The notes: a model not told the origin generated them from the sequence alone. DNA of 64,000 nt from Flavobacterium sp. M31R6 (GCF_013284035.1 NZ_CP054141.1:4400518-4464517), one strand, 5' to 3'. Positions 37,313 through 44,910 are shown, numbered from the stretch's first letter. Numbers and translations are program-made.

Positions 37313-37564
37313 TTATGCTTGTAATTCTATAAAAACTCTTGATAAACAAAAGCCTTTTAAATCCTTCCGATCTTCTATCCTTCTCGAGAGTCGAATCACA
37401 TCTTTCTTTATTCCCTTGACGACCTGCTCTACATCTGACATCTGCTGACATCGTATACTGGCCGGGTGCATAATAAAGGATTTGGTGTTTTCAATATTGG
37501 CCGAAATAGAAAATAACTTTATATCGTCGGCCATATGTTTTACTGCAAAATTTGTTGCACTCAT
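37313..37564 (-). pseudogene. Remnant of an O-acetylhomoserine sulfhydrylase with a large internal deletion
   Basis: The 83-codon frame joins a MetY-like start (MSATNFA, compare MSTQKFA of the gene at 41619-42910) to a MetY-like C-terminus (ADDIKLFSISANIENTKSF, MHPASIRCQQMSDVEQV, KKDVIRLSRRIED; compare [19 protein letters not shown] in the other copy). About 340 residues, including the PLP lysine, are missing. It still follows a Met/Cys leader and terminator (37662-37820). The frame is kept open, which leaves room for a recent deletion or some residual role. Confidence 0.8.
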
Positions 37565-37661
37565 AATTTCTTCTTTTTATGGTTATTTTAAACAAAGCAT
37601 ATTCAACTTTTATATTCATTTTTTTAATTCTTCCTTTTATGTCCTTTACCAACTGAAAACA

Positions 37662-37697
37662 AAAAACCCTTTCAGACACAAATCCAAAAGGGTTTTT
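37662..37697 (-). terminator. Attenuator terminator upstream of the metY remnant
   Basis: On the minus strand AAAAACCCTTT (37687-37697) pairs with AAAGGGTTTTT (37662-37672) and ends in a T run. The 5' arm extends as CCCTTTTGG (37684-37692), whose CTTTTGG can instead pair with CCAAAAG just after the leader peptide stop (37719-37725), the same alternative as in the metY leader. Confidence 0.75.
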
Positions 37698-37727
37698 AAG
37701 TTATATAATAAACTTATACTTTTGGAA

Positions 37728-37820
37728 TCAACGTATACAAACACACACCATGGCGTACTTACGCATCATAATTTTCTTTGCCTGGCAAACGGTAATATTA
37801 ATCGTGTAGAGTTGGGGCAT
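37728..37820 (-). CDS. Met/Cys leader peptide upstream of the metY remnant
   Basis: A 30-codon frame starts at the ATG 37818-37820 (MPQLYTINITVCQAKK) and ends IMMRKYAMVCVCIR. Read from the internal start it is MMRKYAMVCVCIR, with three Met and two Cys. The stop codon is followed by CCAAAAG and then the terminator 37662-37697, matching the layout of the leader at 43050-43139. The Met/Cys content is lower than in that copy, consistent with decay of the gene it served. Confidence 0.6.
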   Translation of the reverse strand: MPQLYTINITVCQAKKIMMRKYAMVCVCIR

Positions 37821-37871
37821 GCTTAATTATTGTTTTACTTAATCTTATTGTTTTTTTAACCTTTAAATGAC

Positions 37872-37907
37872 AAAAAAAAACCTCCCAAATTATTGAGAGG
37901 TTTTTTG
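37872..37907. terminator. Strong terminator hairpin, possibly an attenuator
   Basis: AAAAAACCTC (37875-37884) pairs with GAGGTTTTTT (37897-37906), with T runs on both strands. It could end the transcript of the hydroxylase gene 300 bases upstream. The minus-strand segment GGGGAGGTG, at the end of the short frame 37935-38006, can compete for its 5' arm (ACCTCTC), so it may instead be a regulated terminator. Confidence 0.75.
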
Positions 37908-37934
37908 CTATATATTATTTAATTTAAAATAAAG

Positions 37935-38006
37935 CTATATACACCTCCCCTTGCAGGTTTTCACCTGAATGGCTTTTTTAGACATATTGCATAAATTAAA
38001 TTTCAT
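37935..38006 (-). CDS. Short Cys/Met-containing reading frame, candidate leader peptide
   Basis: A 23-codon frame starts MKFNLCNMSKKAIQ and ends TCKGRCI, with three Cys and two Met. It has an unusually good ribosome-binding site (AGAGGAAAAATG) and a promoter-like sequence at 38033-38064. Its last codons contain GGGGAGGTG, which can pair with the 5' arm of the terminator at 37872-37907. This could be the first of two attenuators in tandem before the metY remnant, or an independent small peptide gene. Confidence 0.5.
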   Translation of the reverse strand: MKFNLCNMSKKAIQVKTCKGRCI

Positions 38007-38032
38007 TTTTCCTCTTTTTTATTTCTGTTCAA

Positions 38033-38064
38033 CAAATATCTAAACTTTTTTCCAATAATCCAAA
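38033..38064 (-). promoter_or_regulatory. Candidate promoter upstream of the tandem leaders
   Basis: On the minus strand GATATTTG (38033-38040) is one base off TAnnTTTG, and TTTG (38061-38064) fits the -33 box at 20 bases. No better promoter is seen between here and the leader at 37728-37820. Confidence 0.45.
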
Positions 38065-38218
38065 CGCGAAACTTAAATTTAATAATTAAGTTACAAATAA
38101 TTAAATTTACAACACACTAAACATCAGATTATTATTCAAAAACAAAAAGCATAATCTGACATATTCCTACATTTTTTTAACAAAAATTTCTCATTTTGCT
38201 TTTTTTTGAAAACCCAAA

Positions 38219-39442
38219 TCATGCCGAAAACAACAACTCTTGGTATTTTGAATGTATTGTTTGGTAAAACAGTACTCCAACTATCCCTATCAACACAATA
38301 GCAATAAGCAGCAGCGGATTTGGAAAAACAGAAAAAGCCAAATAACCAACAATCCCTATTCTCACAAACTCCAAATGAAAAATCCATTTTTTTTGTTCCA
38401 ACATCGCTCCCGTGACAATGACACTCAAAATAATAAATCCTGTTAATAAAAATTCGCTAGAAATGCTTAAGTAGTTTGAAAAAAGAATGGTAAAAAACAA
38501 AACCGACATTGTTATGATTGTTTTTACAATAACTGCTTTTATTAATTTCTTCGAATACTGAATATCTATTGCTTTTTTAGAAAACTTCCTTTCCAGAAGT
38601 GATCGTATCCTGCCATCAATGTCATTTGGCCCCCCAAAAATTACTTTCAGTTTCTGTTTGAACGTTTTTGCCATTCTAAAAGCAACACCTAACTCCAAAA
38701 CATAATGAAAATGCTGCCACAAAAAACTGTAACTACCCAACGACTTGGTTAAACCGTATTGAGGCTCATTAGTTTCTTCGACATAGGTTCCGAAAATTTT
38801 GTCCCATATAATCAGCATATCTCCATAATTTTTATCCAAATATTCCGGATTGCTGCTATGATGAACTCTATGATGTGATGGCGTAACTATAATATATTCT
38901 AACCAACCCAATTTCCCCACTAATTGAGTATGCGTAAAAAAAGGATAGGTTCCGTGAATAAGCAGCAATACTGTTATCATTTCTGCTTTGAAACCAATAA
39001 TTGGCAAAACACACCAAAACAAACCTCTGGCAACGGCCTGAAAAACCGTTATCCTAGCTGCTGCTGTATAATTAAAATCATCACTTTGGTGATGCACAAT
39101 ATGTGTTGCCCAAAAAAGATTGACGGTATGCCCTAATCTGTGGTACCAATACCAAACCAAATCGGTTGCCAAAAACAAAAGAATCCAAGTTGTAGCCGAT
39201 GATTCTATCGAGAAAATGGAAAAATTAGTATTGAGCCAAGAAAAAATAAAGAAAAAAGTCCCTGTGGTTAAAAGGTCAGAGATTCTTTCAGCAATTCCAA
39301 CATTAATATTGGCAACACTTTCATTAAAATGATGAACTTCTTTATTTTTTCTTTTACTGATATAGTACTCCAAGAGCATGAATGATGCAAAAAATGGAAC
39401 TGCAAAAGCTATGTAATTTAATTTCATTTGCTCTAAAGCCAA
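38219..39442 (-). CDS. Sterol desaturase / fatty acid hydroxylase family membrane protein
   Basis: A 407-residue membrane protein with the di-iron histidine clusters of the family: WYHRLGHTVN, HIVHHQSDDFN and TPSHHRVHHSSN, between about four or more hydrophobic segments, plus an extra hydrophobic C-terminal region. Such proteins hydroxylate or desaturate lipid chains. Its start overlaps the hom gene by 10 bases, so it is coupled to a methionine-pathway operon with no obvious biochemical reason. Confidence 0.87.
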   Translation of the reverse strand: MALEQMKLNYIAFAVPFFASFMLLEYYISKRKNKEVHHFNESVANINVGIAERISDLLTTGTFFFIFSWLNTNFSIFSIESSATTWILLFLATDLVWYWYHRLGHTVNLFWATHIVHHQSDDFNYTAAARITVFQAVARGLFWCVLPIIGFKAEMITVLLLIHGTYPFFTHTQLVGKLGWLEYIIVTPSHHRVHHSSNPEYLDKNYGDMLIIWDKIFGTYVEETNEPQYGLTKSLGSYSFLWQHFHYVLELGVAFRMAKTFKQKLKVIFGGPNDIDGRIRSLLERKFSKKAIDIQYSKKLIKAVIVKTIITMSVLFFTILFSNYLSISSEFLLTGFIILSVIVTGAMLEQKKWIFHLEFVRIGIVGYLAFSVFPNPLLLIAIVLIGIVGVLFYQTIHSKYQELLFSA

Positions 39443-40539
39443 ATTGTTTCTTTTATTTTTATCTTTTCTGCCACTTTTAGAATATCCGTAAGAATTCCTC
39501 TGGCTATGATTTCCGTCTTTTTTCCTGAATTATTCCCATGTACAACTAACGGGACATTCCCGCGCGATTGAGTGTAGATTTCGAAAACAGTCTCCGACCC
39601 TTTCAATTTACCAATCGCAGAATTTATTGGTTCAGAAACTAATTTGACTTCCAATTTATCTTCTGGAATAGAAATCTCACCTATATATCGCAACACTTCA
39701 TTTTTTACCAAAGTAACTTTGGCTATTTCAAGATATTTATCAAGGACAGCCGCATCGTAATGAAATTTAGATTTGAGATGTGCTCCATCTAAATCATTAT
39801 ACAAAAGAGAATTGATTTTTATATCTAAGAACTCTGCATTTTTTCCCAATTCTCTAGCTAAAACAAGCAACTTCTTGGCAACCCCAATACCCGAAAGTTC
39901 ATCTCTAAAATCTGTTTTTAGCAGACCTGTTTTTTCAGCATCTTTTAGTATAGTTGAAAAAGGCAAATCCTCGGATGAAAACCTATTCAAAATATAGCTT
40001 AATGAATCTGAAAAAACACCTCTGATTTTAGTTATTCTTTCTCCCGAATAATACAAATCACTTATTATCTGCAAGACTGGGATCCCTGCTTCAATATTAG
40101 TCTCATACAGAAAAGTCTTGTCGTACTTCTTTAGATTTCTTCGTATTTCTTTATAAAAATCAATATGTAATATATTCGCATTTGGATTGGCAGCAACAAT
40201 ATTAAATCCATTTTGAATTAAAGGAATATACTGTTTCACTAACTCTGAACTTGAAGTTGCATCAACTGCAATTATATTTTCAAGTCCTTGATTTTTGGCA
40301 AACCCAATAATGTCGGATACTGTAAAAGGAATTGCCAATTGGTCAAAATTAGCCTCCCAAACATTTTTGACTCCTTCTTTTTCAAAAAAAGCCAAAGTTG
40401 AGTTGGTAATTATAGGGAAACGCAAATCAATATTCCTTTTTTCCTGAAAGAATTGCTGACTCTCAAGAACTTGATTTATTAATGCGCTCCCAACATTTCC
40501 AATTCCAAAAAGGATAACATTTATTCTAAGCGCTGACAT
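39433..40539 (-). CDS. hom: Homoserine dehydrogenase, stand-alone copy
   Basis: A 368-residue protein homologous to the C-terminal half of ThrA: NAD(P) site VILFGIGNVGSALINQ, catalytic segment GVFSDSLSYILNRFSS, and RDELSGIGVAKKLLVLARELG. It has no kinase domain and no ACT domain. The gene overlaps metX copy 2 by 14 bases. Together with that gene it provides an O-acylhomoserine route under Met/Cys leader control, parallel to the SAM-I-controlled thrA module. Confidence 0.9.
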   Translation of the reverse strand: MSALRINVILFGIGNVGSALINQVLESQQFFQEKRNIDLRFPIITNSTLAFFEKEGVKNVWEANFDQLAIPFTVSDIIGFAKNQGLENIIAVDATSSSELVKQYIPLIQNGFNIVAANPNANILHIDFYKEIRRNLKKYDKTFLYETNIEAGIPVLQIISDLYYSGERITKIRGVFSDSLSYILNRFSSEDLPFSTILKDAEKTGLLKTDFRDELSGIGVAKKLLVLARELGKNAEFLDIKINSLLYNDLDGAHLKSKFHYDAAVLDKYLEIAKVTLVKNEVLRYIGEISIPEDKLEVKLVSEPINSAIGKLKGSETVFEIYTQSRGNVPLVVHGNNSGKKTEIIARGILTDILKVAEKIKIKETIWL

Positions 40540-41527
40540 AAGTTTGTTCTTTATGATAGTTAAAAATAGGTTTCAAAATATCAGATAATTGATTGAACTC
40601 TATTAAATAGGCATCGTGCCCGTGAATTGATTGAATTTGGTGATAAAAAACATTCTGTTTCTTATTGGTCAACTCTCTATAAGTTTTGCGAGTTTCCTCG
40701 GCGATAAATAGATAATCCGTATCAACAGTAATTAAATGAATATTGGCCTCAATAGCACTGGCGACCGTTAAAAAGTCAGGTCTGTTTGTAGTAATATCAA
40801 TTGTTTTAAGCAAATGATTCATGAACTTATAAGCAGCCAATCGGTATCTGCTTTTTAATTTAAATCCATGGTCCAGCAACCAGTTTTCTATCTGCAAAAC
40901 GGACAATTCATCCAATTTACTTCTCTTAAATCTTTGATTTACATATTCCGGAGTTCTATATAATAATGTCGCATGCAAACGTGCATCCACAATAGGATCA
41001 TCCGAATGATTCAGAATTTGGTCTTGAATCAAAACATTGGCAATAACCCAATCGGTAGCTTTCCAATCAGTTGCTATCGGAATCAGATTATCAATTCTAT
41101 CAGGTTGCAACGCGGCCATTTCCCATGCTATTGCTCCTCCCAAACTTCCACCAATAACGGCATAAACATTTTTTATCTTTAAGAAAAACAGTCCTTCCCA
41201 AAAAATGCGGGCAATATCACGAATACTATAATCCCGATAATTATCAATCAAATTATCAACGCTGTCATCGAATCCATTTCCAGGAATATTAAAAGCGATA
41301 ACCGTAAAGAAATCGGTATCAACTGCCCTTTTTTCCCCAACAATTCCACTCCACCATCCTTTCTCTCCAGTTACATTAGAGTTTCCAGTTAAAGAATGAT
41401 TCACCACTACAACAGGAGCACTACCTAATGGTTGTCCAAAAACTTGATAAAACAAAGGAAGGTAAGACTTCTGTTTCCCTATTTCTAAATCAAAATTAAA
41501 GAGATCTATTTTTTCTAAATTTTCCAT
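40526..41527 (-). CDS. metX: Homoserine O-acetyltransferase family protein, copy 2
   Basis: A 333-residue alpha/beta-hydrolase-fold acyltransferase, paralogous to 35595-36587. It has VVVNHSLTGNSNVTG, the nucleophile in VIGGSLGGAIAWEMA and the catalytic histidine in SIHGHDAYLIEF. The gene is the second of the leader-metY-metX-hom-hydroxylase operon. A terminator-like hairpin (41554-41595) lies just before it and may lower its expression relative to metY. Confidence 0.88.
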   Translation of the reverse strand: MENLEKIDLFNFDLEIGKQKSYLPLFYQVFGQPLGSAPVVVVNHSLTGNSNVTGEKGWWSGIVGEKRAVDTDFFTVIAFNIPGNGFDDSVDNLIDNYRDYSIRDIARIFWEGLFFLKIKNVYAVIGGSLGGAIAWEMAALQPDRIDNLIPIATDWKATDWVIANVLIQDQILNHSDDPIVDARLHATLLYRTPEYVNQRFKRSKLDELSVLQIENWLLDHGFKLKSRYRLAAYKFMNHLLKTIDITTNRPDFLTVASAIEANIHLITVDTDYLFIAEETRKTYRELTNKKQNVFYHQIQSIHGHDAYLIEFNQLSDILKPIFNYHKEQTYVSA

Positions 41528-41553
41528 TTTGAATATTTTTTAGTTATTTTTTT

Positions 41554-41595
41554 AAAAAACTGCCCTAGACTATAATCAATAACTAAGACAGTTTT
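41554..41595 (-). terminator. Intercistronic terminator-like hairpin between metY and metX
   Basis: On the minus strand AAAACTG (41589-41595) pairs with CAGTTTT (41556-41562) with further partial pairing in between and a T run after. It sits inside the operon. Confidence 0.5.
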
Positions 41596-41618
41596 ACCTA
41601 ACAAAAACTAACACTTTC

Positions 41619-42910
41619 TCATACCAATTGAGGCGTTTTGATGGCTTCAAAAACTGCTTTCAAATCTGCTTTTAAATCATCTATATCTTCCAATCCAACA
41701 GAAAGTCGGATTAAGTCTTTTGTTACTCCAGTTGCAATTTGCTCCTCATCGGACAATTGCTGATGTGTTGTGCTGGCAGGATGAATAATTAGTGATTTGG
41801 TATCACCAATATTGGCCAATATAGAAAACAGTTTAGTGTTATCAGCTACTTTTTTGGCAGCCTCAAAACCTGCTTTTAGTCCAAAAGTCACCACACCACT
41901 TTGCCCTTTTGGCAAATATTTTTGCACAAAACATAATATTTACTCGATTTCAATCCCGGATAGTTCACCCAGGCAACTTCATCCTGAATTTCTAGCCATT
42001 GAGCTAATGCCAAAGCATTCTCACTATGTCTTCTGATGCGAATTTCTAAAGTTTCTAAACCCTGTATGATTTGAAAAGCATTAAACGGACTCAAGGCTGC
42101 CCCAAAATCTCGCAACCCTTCAATACGTGCTTTTGCAATAAAGGCTGCGTTTCCTAATGCTTCGTGGTAAATCAATCCGTGATAACCAACAGAAGGTTCA
42201 GTGAATTCTGGGAATTTCCCGTTGCTCCAATCAAATTTTCCTGCATCAATGATTACTCCTCCTAAGGAAGTCCCATTTCCAGAAATATATTTGGTCAAAG
42301 AATGAATTACGATATCCGCTCCATACTCAATTGGATTCAACAAATAAGGAGATGCGACAGTATTATCAACTATAAAAGGAACTTTAAAAGCTTTGGCTTC
42401 ATCCGAAATCGCTTTTAAATTCAGCACATCCAATTTTGGATTCCCTAAACTTTCCACAAAGAAGGCTCTGGTATTTTCCTTGGCGGCTTTGGTGAAATTT
42501 TCAGGATCTGTTGGATCCACAAATGTGGTTGTGATGCCTAATCTAGGCAATGTCACTTTTAACAAATTATAAGTTCCTCCATATAAACTGTTCGAAGCCA
42601 CAATATGATCACCAGCCTTTAGCAATACTAATAATGCTGTCGAAATTGCCGATGCTCCAGAAGCGGTAACTACTGCTCCAATTCCTCCCTCAAGAGTTGC
42701 CAATCGTTGTTCCAGAATATCATTGGTTGGATTATTTAATCTGGTGTAAATATAACCAGCCTCGGCAAGACCAAATAAATTGGCTGCATGGTCTGAACTA
42801 TTAAATACATACGAAGTGGTTTGATAAATTGGAACAGCTCTGGTTCCGCCATTTTTAGTTACATCGTGTCCTGCGTGTAATGCGTTTGTTGCAAATTTTT
42901 GTGTGCTCAT
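41619..42910 (-). pseudogene. metY: O-acetylhomoserine sulfhydrylase (MetY type) with a single-base frameshift
   Basis: MetY makes homocysteine from O-acetylhomoserine and sulfide. The first frame (from the ATG at 42908-42910, MSTQKFATNALHAGHDV) carries the whole cofactor region, including the PLP lysine in IVIHSLTKYISGNGTS. After [11 protein letters not shown] the frame is lost, and the family sequence [19 protein letters not shown] continues in another frame to 41619. One base appears to be missing in forward 41925-41932. The complete product would have about 430 residues. This is either a real mutation or a base-calling error, and metZ downstream could replace the activity. Confidence 0.88.
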
Positions 42911-42983
42911 GATTTTAAGTTTTTAAATATTATATTATTGGTTTTAATGATTTTGCTTTACATTTTGAATAAATTCTGGAAAT

Positions 42984-43018
42984 AAAAAAACCCTTTTGGA
43001 TGATTTACCAAAAGGGTT
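42984..43018 (-). terminator. metY attenuator terminator
   Basis: On the minus strand AACCCTTTTGG (43008-43018) pairs perfectly with CCAAAAGGGTT (42989-42999) around an 8-base loop, followed by seven Ts. It lies between the Met/Cys leader peptide and metY. CTTTTGG of its 5' arm can instead pair with CCAAAAG (43053-43059) in the last codons of the leader peptide. Confidence 0.9.
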
Positions 43019-43049
43019 AATAGTTTGACTATAACAAGGATTAAATCCT

Positions 43050-43139
43050 TCACTTTTGGCAATAGGGAATTGGGATGCACATACACATCATACAACACAT
43101 CATCATTTTATTCCCTATCGTTTTCATCTCTTTACTCAT
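43050..43139 (-). CDS. Met/Cys-rich leader peptide of the metY operon
   Basis: A 29-codon frame starts at the ATG 43137-43139 (MSKEMKTIGNK) and ends MMMCCMMCMCIPIPYCQK. The last 18 residues hold six Met and five Cys. The Met/Cys codons lie in the loop of a 9-bp hairpin formed by ATTCCCTAT and ATAGGGAAT (43110-43118 with 43062-43070). The final codons hold the antiterminator segment CCAAAAG. Stalling for charged tRNA-Met or tRNA-Cys would expose that segment and prevent the terminator at 42984-43018. The function is inferred from composition and layout. Confidence 0.88.
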   Translation of the reverse strand: MSKEMKTIGNKMMMCCMMCMCIPIPYCQK

Positions 43140-43189
43140 TTGTTTAAAACCAAAATCCTATTTCTTAAAAAAGGACTTTTCATATATTT

Positions 43190-43234
43190 TTAAAAAATTA
43201 CAATAACACGTTCCATAAAAATTTTCATCATCAT
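43190..43234 (-). CDS. Upstream mini reading frame in the metY leader
   Basis: A 14-codon frame encodes MMMKIFMERVIVIF. It begins with three Met codons and shares the string CATCATACAACAC (forward) with the main leader peptide region. It may be a remnant of a duplicated leader, or chance in an AT-rich stretch. Confidence 0.3.
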   Translation of the reverse strand: MMMKIFMERVIVIF

Positions 43235-43290
43235 ACAACACCTATTTCGTATCATTAGTTTCGGTTTATTCCTATTTGATGAAGCAAATG

Positions 43291-43319
43291 TGCAAACTAT
43301 TTTTTAAACCACCAAGCAA
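43291..43319 (-). promoter_or_regulatory. Candidate promoter of the metY operon
   Basis: On the minus strand TAGTTTGC (43291-43298) with TTTG (43316-43319) 17 bases upstream resembles the Bacteroidota promoter; CACATTTG (43284-43291) is an alternative -7 box. Both would give a leader RNA of about 370 bases. Confidence 0.4.
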
Positions 43320-43403
43320 AAATCAATTTATTTTTATAAATTCTATAGAATTAGTAGAACTTGTTAAATTCCTCTTAATTAATTAAAAAAAACAAAAGAA
43401 TAA

Positions 43404-43433
43404 TTTGCAATTCAAAATGGTTTCATACATTTG
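43404..43433 (+). promoter_or_regulatory. Promoter of metK
   Basis: TTTG (43404-43407), an 18-base spacer and TACATTTG (43426-43433) match the Bacteroidota -33/-7 consensus exactly. Transcription would start near 43440, directly before the riboswitch. Confidence 0.8.
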
Positions 43434-43444
43434 CACCCGAATAC

Positions 43445-43554
43445 GAGAGGAAAAATTTGAACTGATTGCAACCTCTTCATAATGAAACGAATTCATTATG
43501 GATGCTGAAAAATTTTCAGTAGAAAAAATGCTAAAGCAGAAACTCTCCTTTAGC
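43445..43554 (+). ncRNA. SAM-II riboswitch with an expanded insert, upstream of metK
   Basis: GAGG (43447-43450) pairs with CCTC (43472-43475) around the loop AAAAATTTGAACTGATTGCA(A), and the 3' part carries ATGCTAAAGCAG (43529-43540). These match the conserved loop and GCUAAA tail of SAM-II aptamers, with CTG of the loop able to pair with CAG of the tail as the pseudoknot. Between the two parts are two extra hairpins (ATAATGAA/TTCATTAT and CTGAAAA/TTTTCAG). GCTAAAG can alternatively pair with CTTTAGC (43548-43554), a possible switch. Confidence 0.75.
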
Positions 43555-43603
43555 CTTTCTAGCAATTGTTTTTCCTCGATTAATTTTAAAATTTATAATT
43601 ATT

Positions 43604-44854
43604 ATGGCTTATTTATTTACGTCAGAATCTGTAAGTGAGGGACACCCAGACAAAGTTGCAGATCAAATTTCAGATGCATTAATTGATAACTTTTTGGCAT
43701 TTGATGCTGACTCAAAAGTAGCTTGTGAAACGTTGGTTACAACTGGTCAAGTAATTTTGGCTGGTGAAGTAAAGTCAAATACCTATCTTGATGTACAACA
43801 AATTGCTCGCGAAGTGATTCGTAAAATTGGTTATACAAAAAGCGAATATATGTTTGAAGCCAATTCTTGTGGTATTCTTTCGGCAATTCACGAACAATCT
43901 GCAGACATTAATCAAGGTGTTGACAGAGCTAGTAAAGAAGAGCAAGGAGCTGGTGACCAAGGAATGATGTTTGGTTATGCTACAAATGAAACTGAAAATT
44001 ATATGCCATTGGCACTTGATTTATCTCATAAATTATTGCAGGAATTAGCTATTTTGAGACGTGAAAATAATGAAATCACTTATTTACGTCCTGATGCAAA
44101 ATCTCAAGTTACTTTAGAATATAGTGATGACAACAAACCAACACGCATTGATGCTATCGTAATTTCAACACAACATGATGATTTTGATGAAGAGGAGGCT
44201 ATGCTTGCTAAAATCAAAAAAGACATCATCGAAATATTGATTCCAAGAATCATTGCAAAAAATCCTGCTCATGCTCATTTATTCAATGATAAAATTCAAT
44301 ACCATATTAACCCTACTGGGAAATTCGTAATTGGAGGACCACACGGAGATACTGGATTGACAGGAAGAAAAATCATTGTAGATACTTACGGTGGAAAAGG
44401 TGCTCACGGTGGTGGTGCTTTCTCCGGAAAAGACCCAAGTAAAGTAGACAGAAGTGCTGCTTATGCTACACGTCATATTGCAAAAAACCTTGTTGCAGCT
44501 GGTATTGCTGATGAGATTTTGGTACAAGTTTCGTATGCAATTGGAGTAGCAAAACCAATGGGTATTTTTATTGATACTTACGGAACATCAAAAGTGAATT
44601 TGACTAATGGTGAAATTGCTAAAAAAGTAGAAGCTATTTTTGATATGCGTCCTTACTTCATCGAACAACGTTTGAAATTAAGAAATCCAATCTATAGCGA
44701 GACTGCGGCTTACGGTCATATGGGACGTACTCCAGAAACCGTTACAAAAACTTTCTCTGCTCCAGGTGGATTAACTAAAACAGTAACTGTTGACTTATTT
44801 ACTTGGGAAAAATTAGATTTTGTTGATCAAGTAAAAGCTGCTTTTGGATTGTAA
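43604..44854 (+). CDS. metK: S-adenosylmethionine synthetase
   Basis: MetK makes SAM from methionine and ATP. The 416-residue protein has [25 protein letters not shown] and [14 protein letters not shown] with the ATP and metal ligands of the family. Its product is the ligand of the SAM-I and SAM-II elements in this window, and it is the only methionine gene here on the plus strand. It lies back to back with the Met/Cys leader-controlled metY operon. Confidence 0.96.
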   Translation: MAYLFTSESVSEGHPDKVADQISDALIDNFLAFDADSKVACETLVTTGQVILAGEVKSNTYLDVQQIAREVIRKIGYTKSEYMFEANSCGILSAIHEQSADINQGVDRASKEEQGAGDQGMMFGYATNETENYMPLALDLSHKLLQELAILRRENNEITYLRPDAKSQVTLEYSDDNKPTRIDAIVISTQHDDFDEEEAMLAKIKKDIIEILIPRIIAKNPAHAHLFNDKIQYHINPTGKFVIGGPHGDTGLTGRKIIVDTYGGKGAHGGGAFSGKDPSKVDRSAAYATRHIAKNLVAAGIADEILVQVSYAIGVAKPMGIFIDTYGTSKVNLTNGEIAKKVEAIFDMRPYFIEQRLKLRNPIYSETAAYGHMGRTPETVTKTFSAPGGLTKTVTVDLFTWEKLDFVDQVKAAFGL

Positions 44855-44877
44855 AAAATCTAAATTCATTATACAAA

Positions 44878-44910
44878 AAAACCATTCGATATCGAATGGT
44901 TTTTTTTTGC
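44878..44910. terminator. Bidirectional terminator after metK
   Basis: A near-perfect palindrome AACCATTCGATATCGAATGG (44880-44899) flanked by A and T runs. Confidence 0.85.

Noticed and set aside
37263..37451. A 62-codon frame within the metY remnant
   Set aside because: It is in a different register from the MetY-like residues and shows no similarity to anything; treated as a shadow.
38136..38387. An 83-codon frame overlapping the end of the fatty acid hydroxylase gene
   Set aside because: It lies in another register over the hydroxylase C-terminus and has cysteine/phenylalanine-rich shadow-like composition.
41888..41945. Programmed frameshifting in metY
   Set aside because: No slippery heptamer followed by a stem or internal Shine-Dalgarno is evident at the break; a simple one-base loss is more likely.
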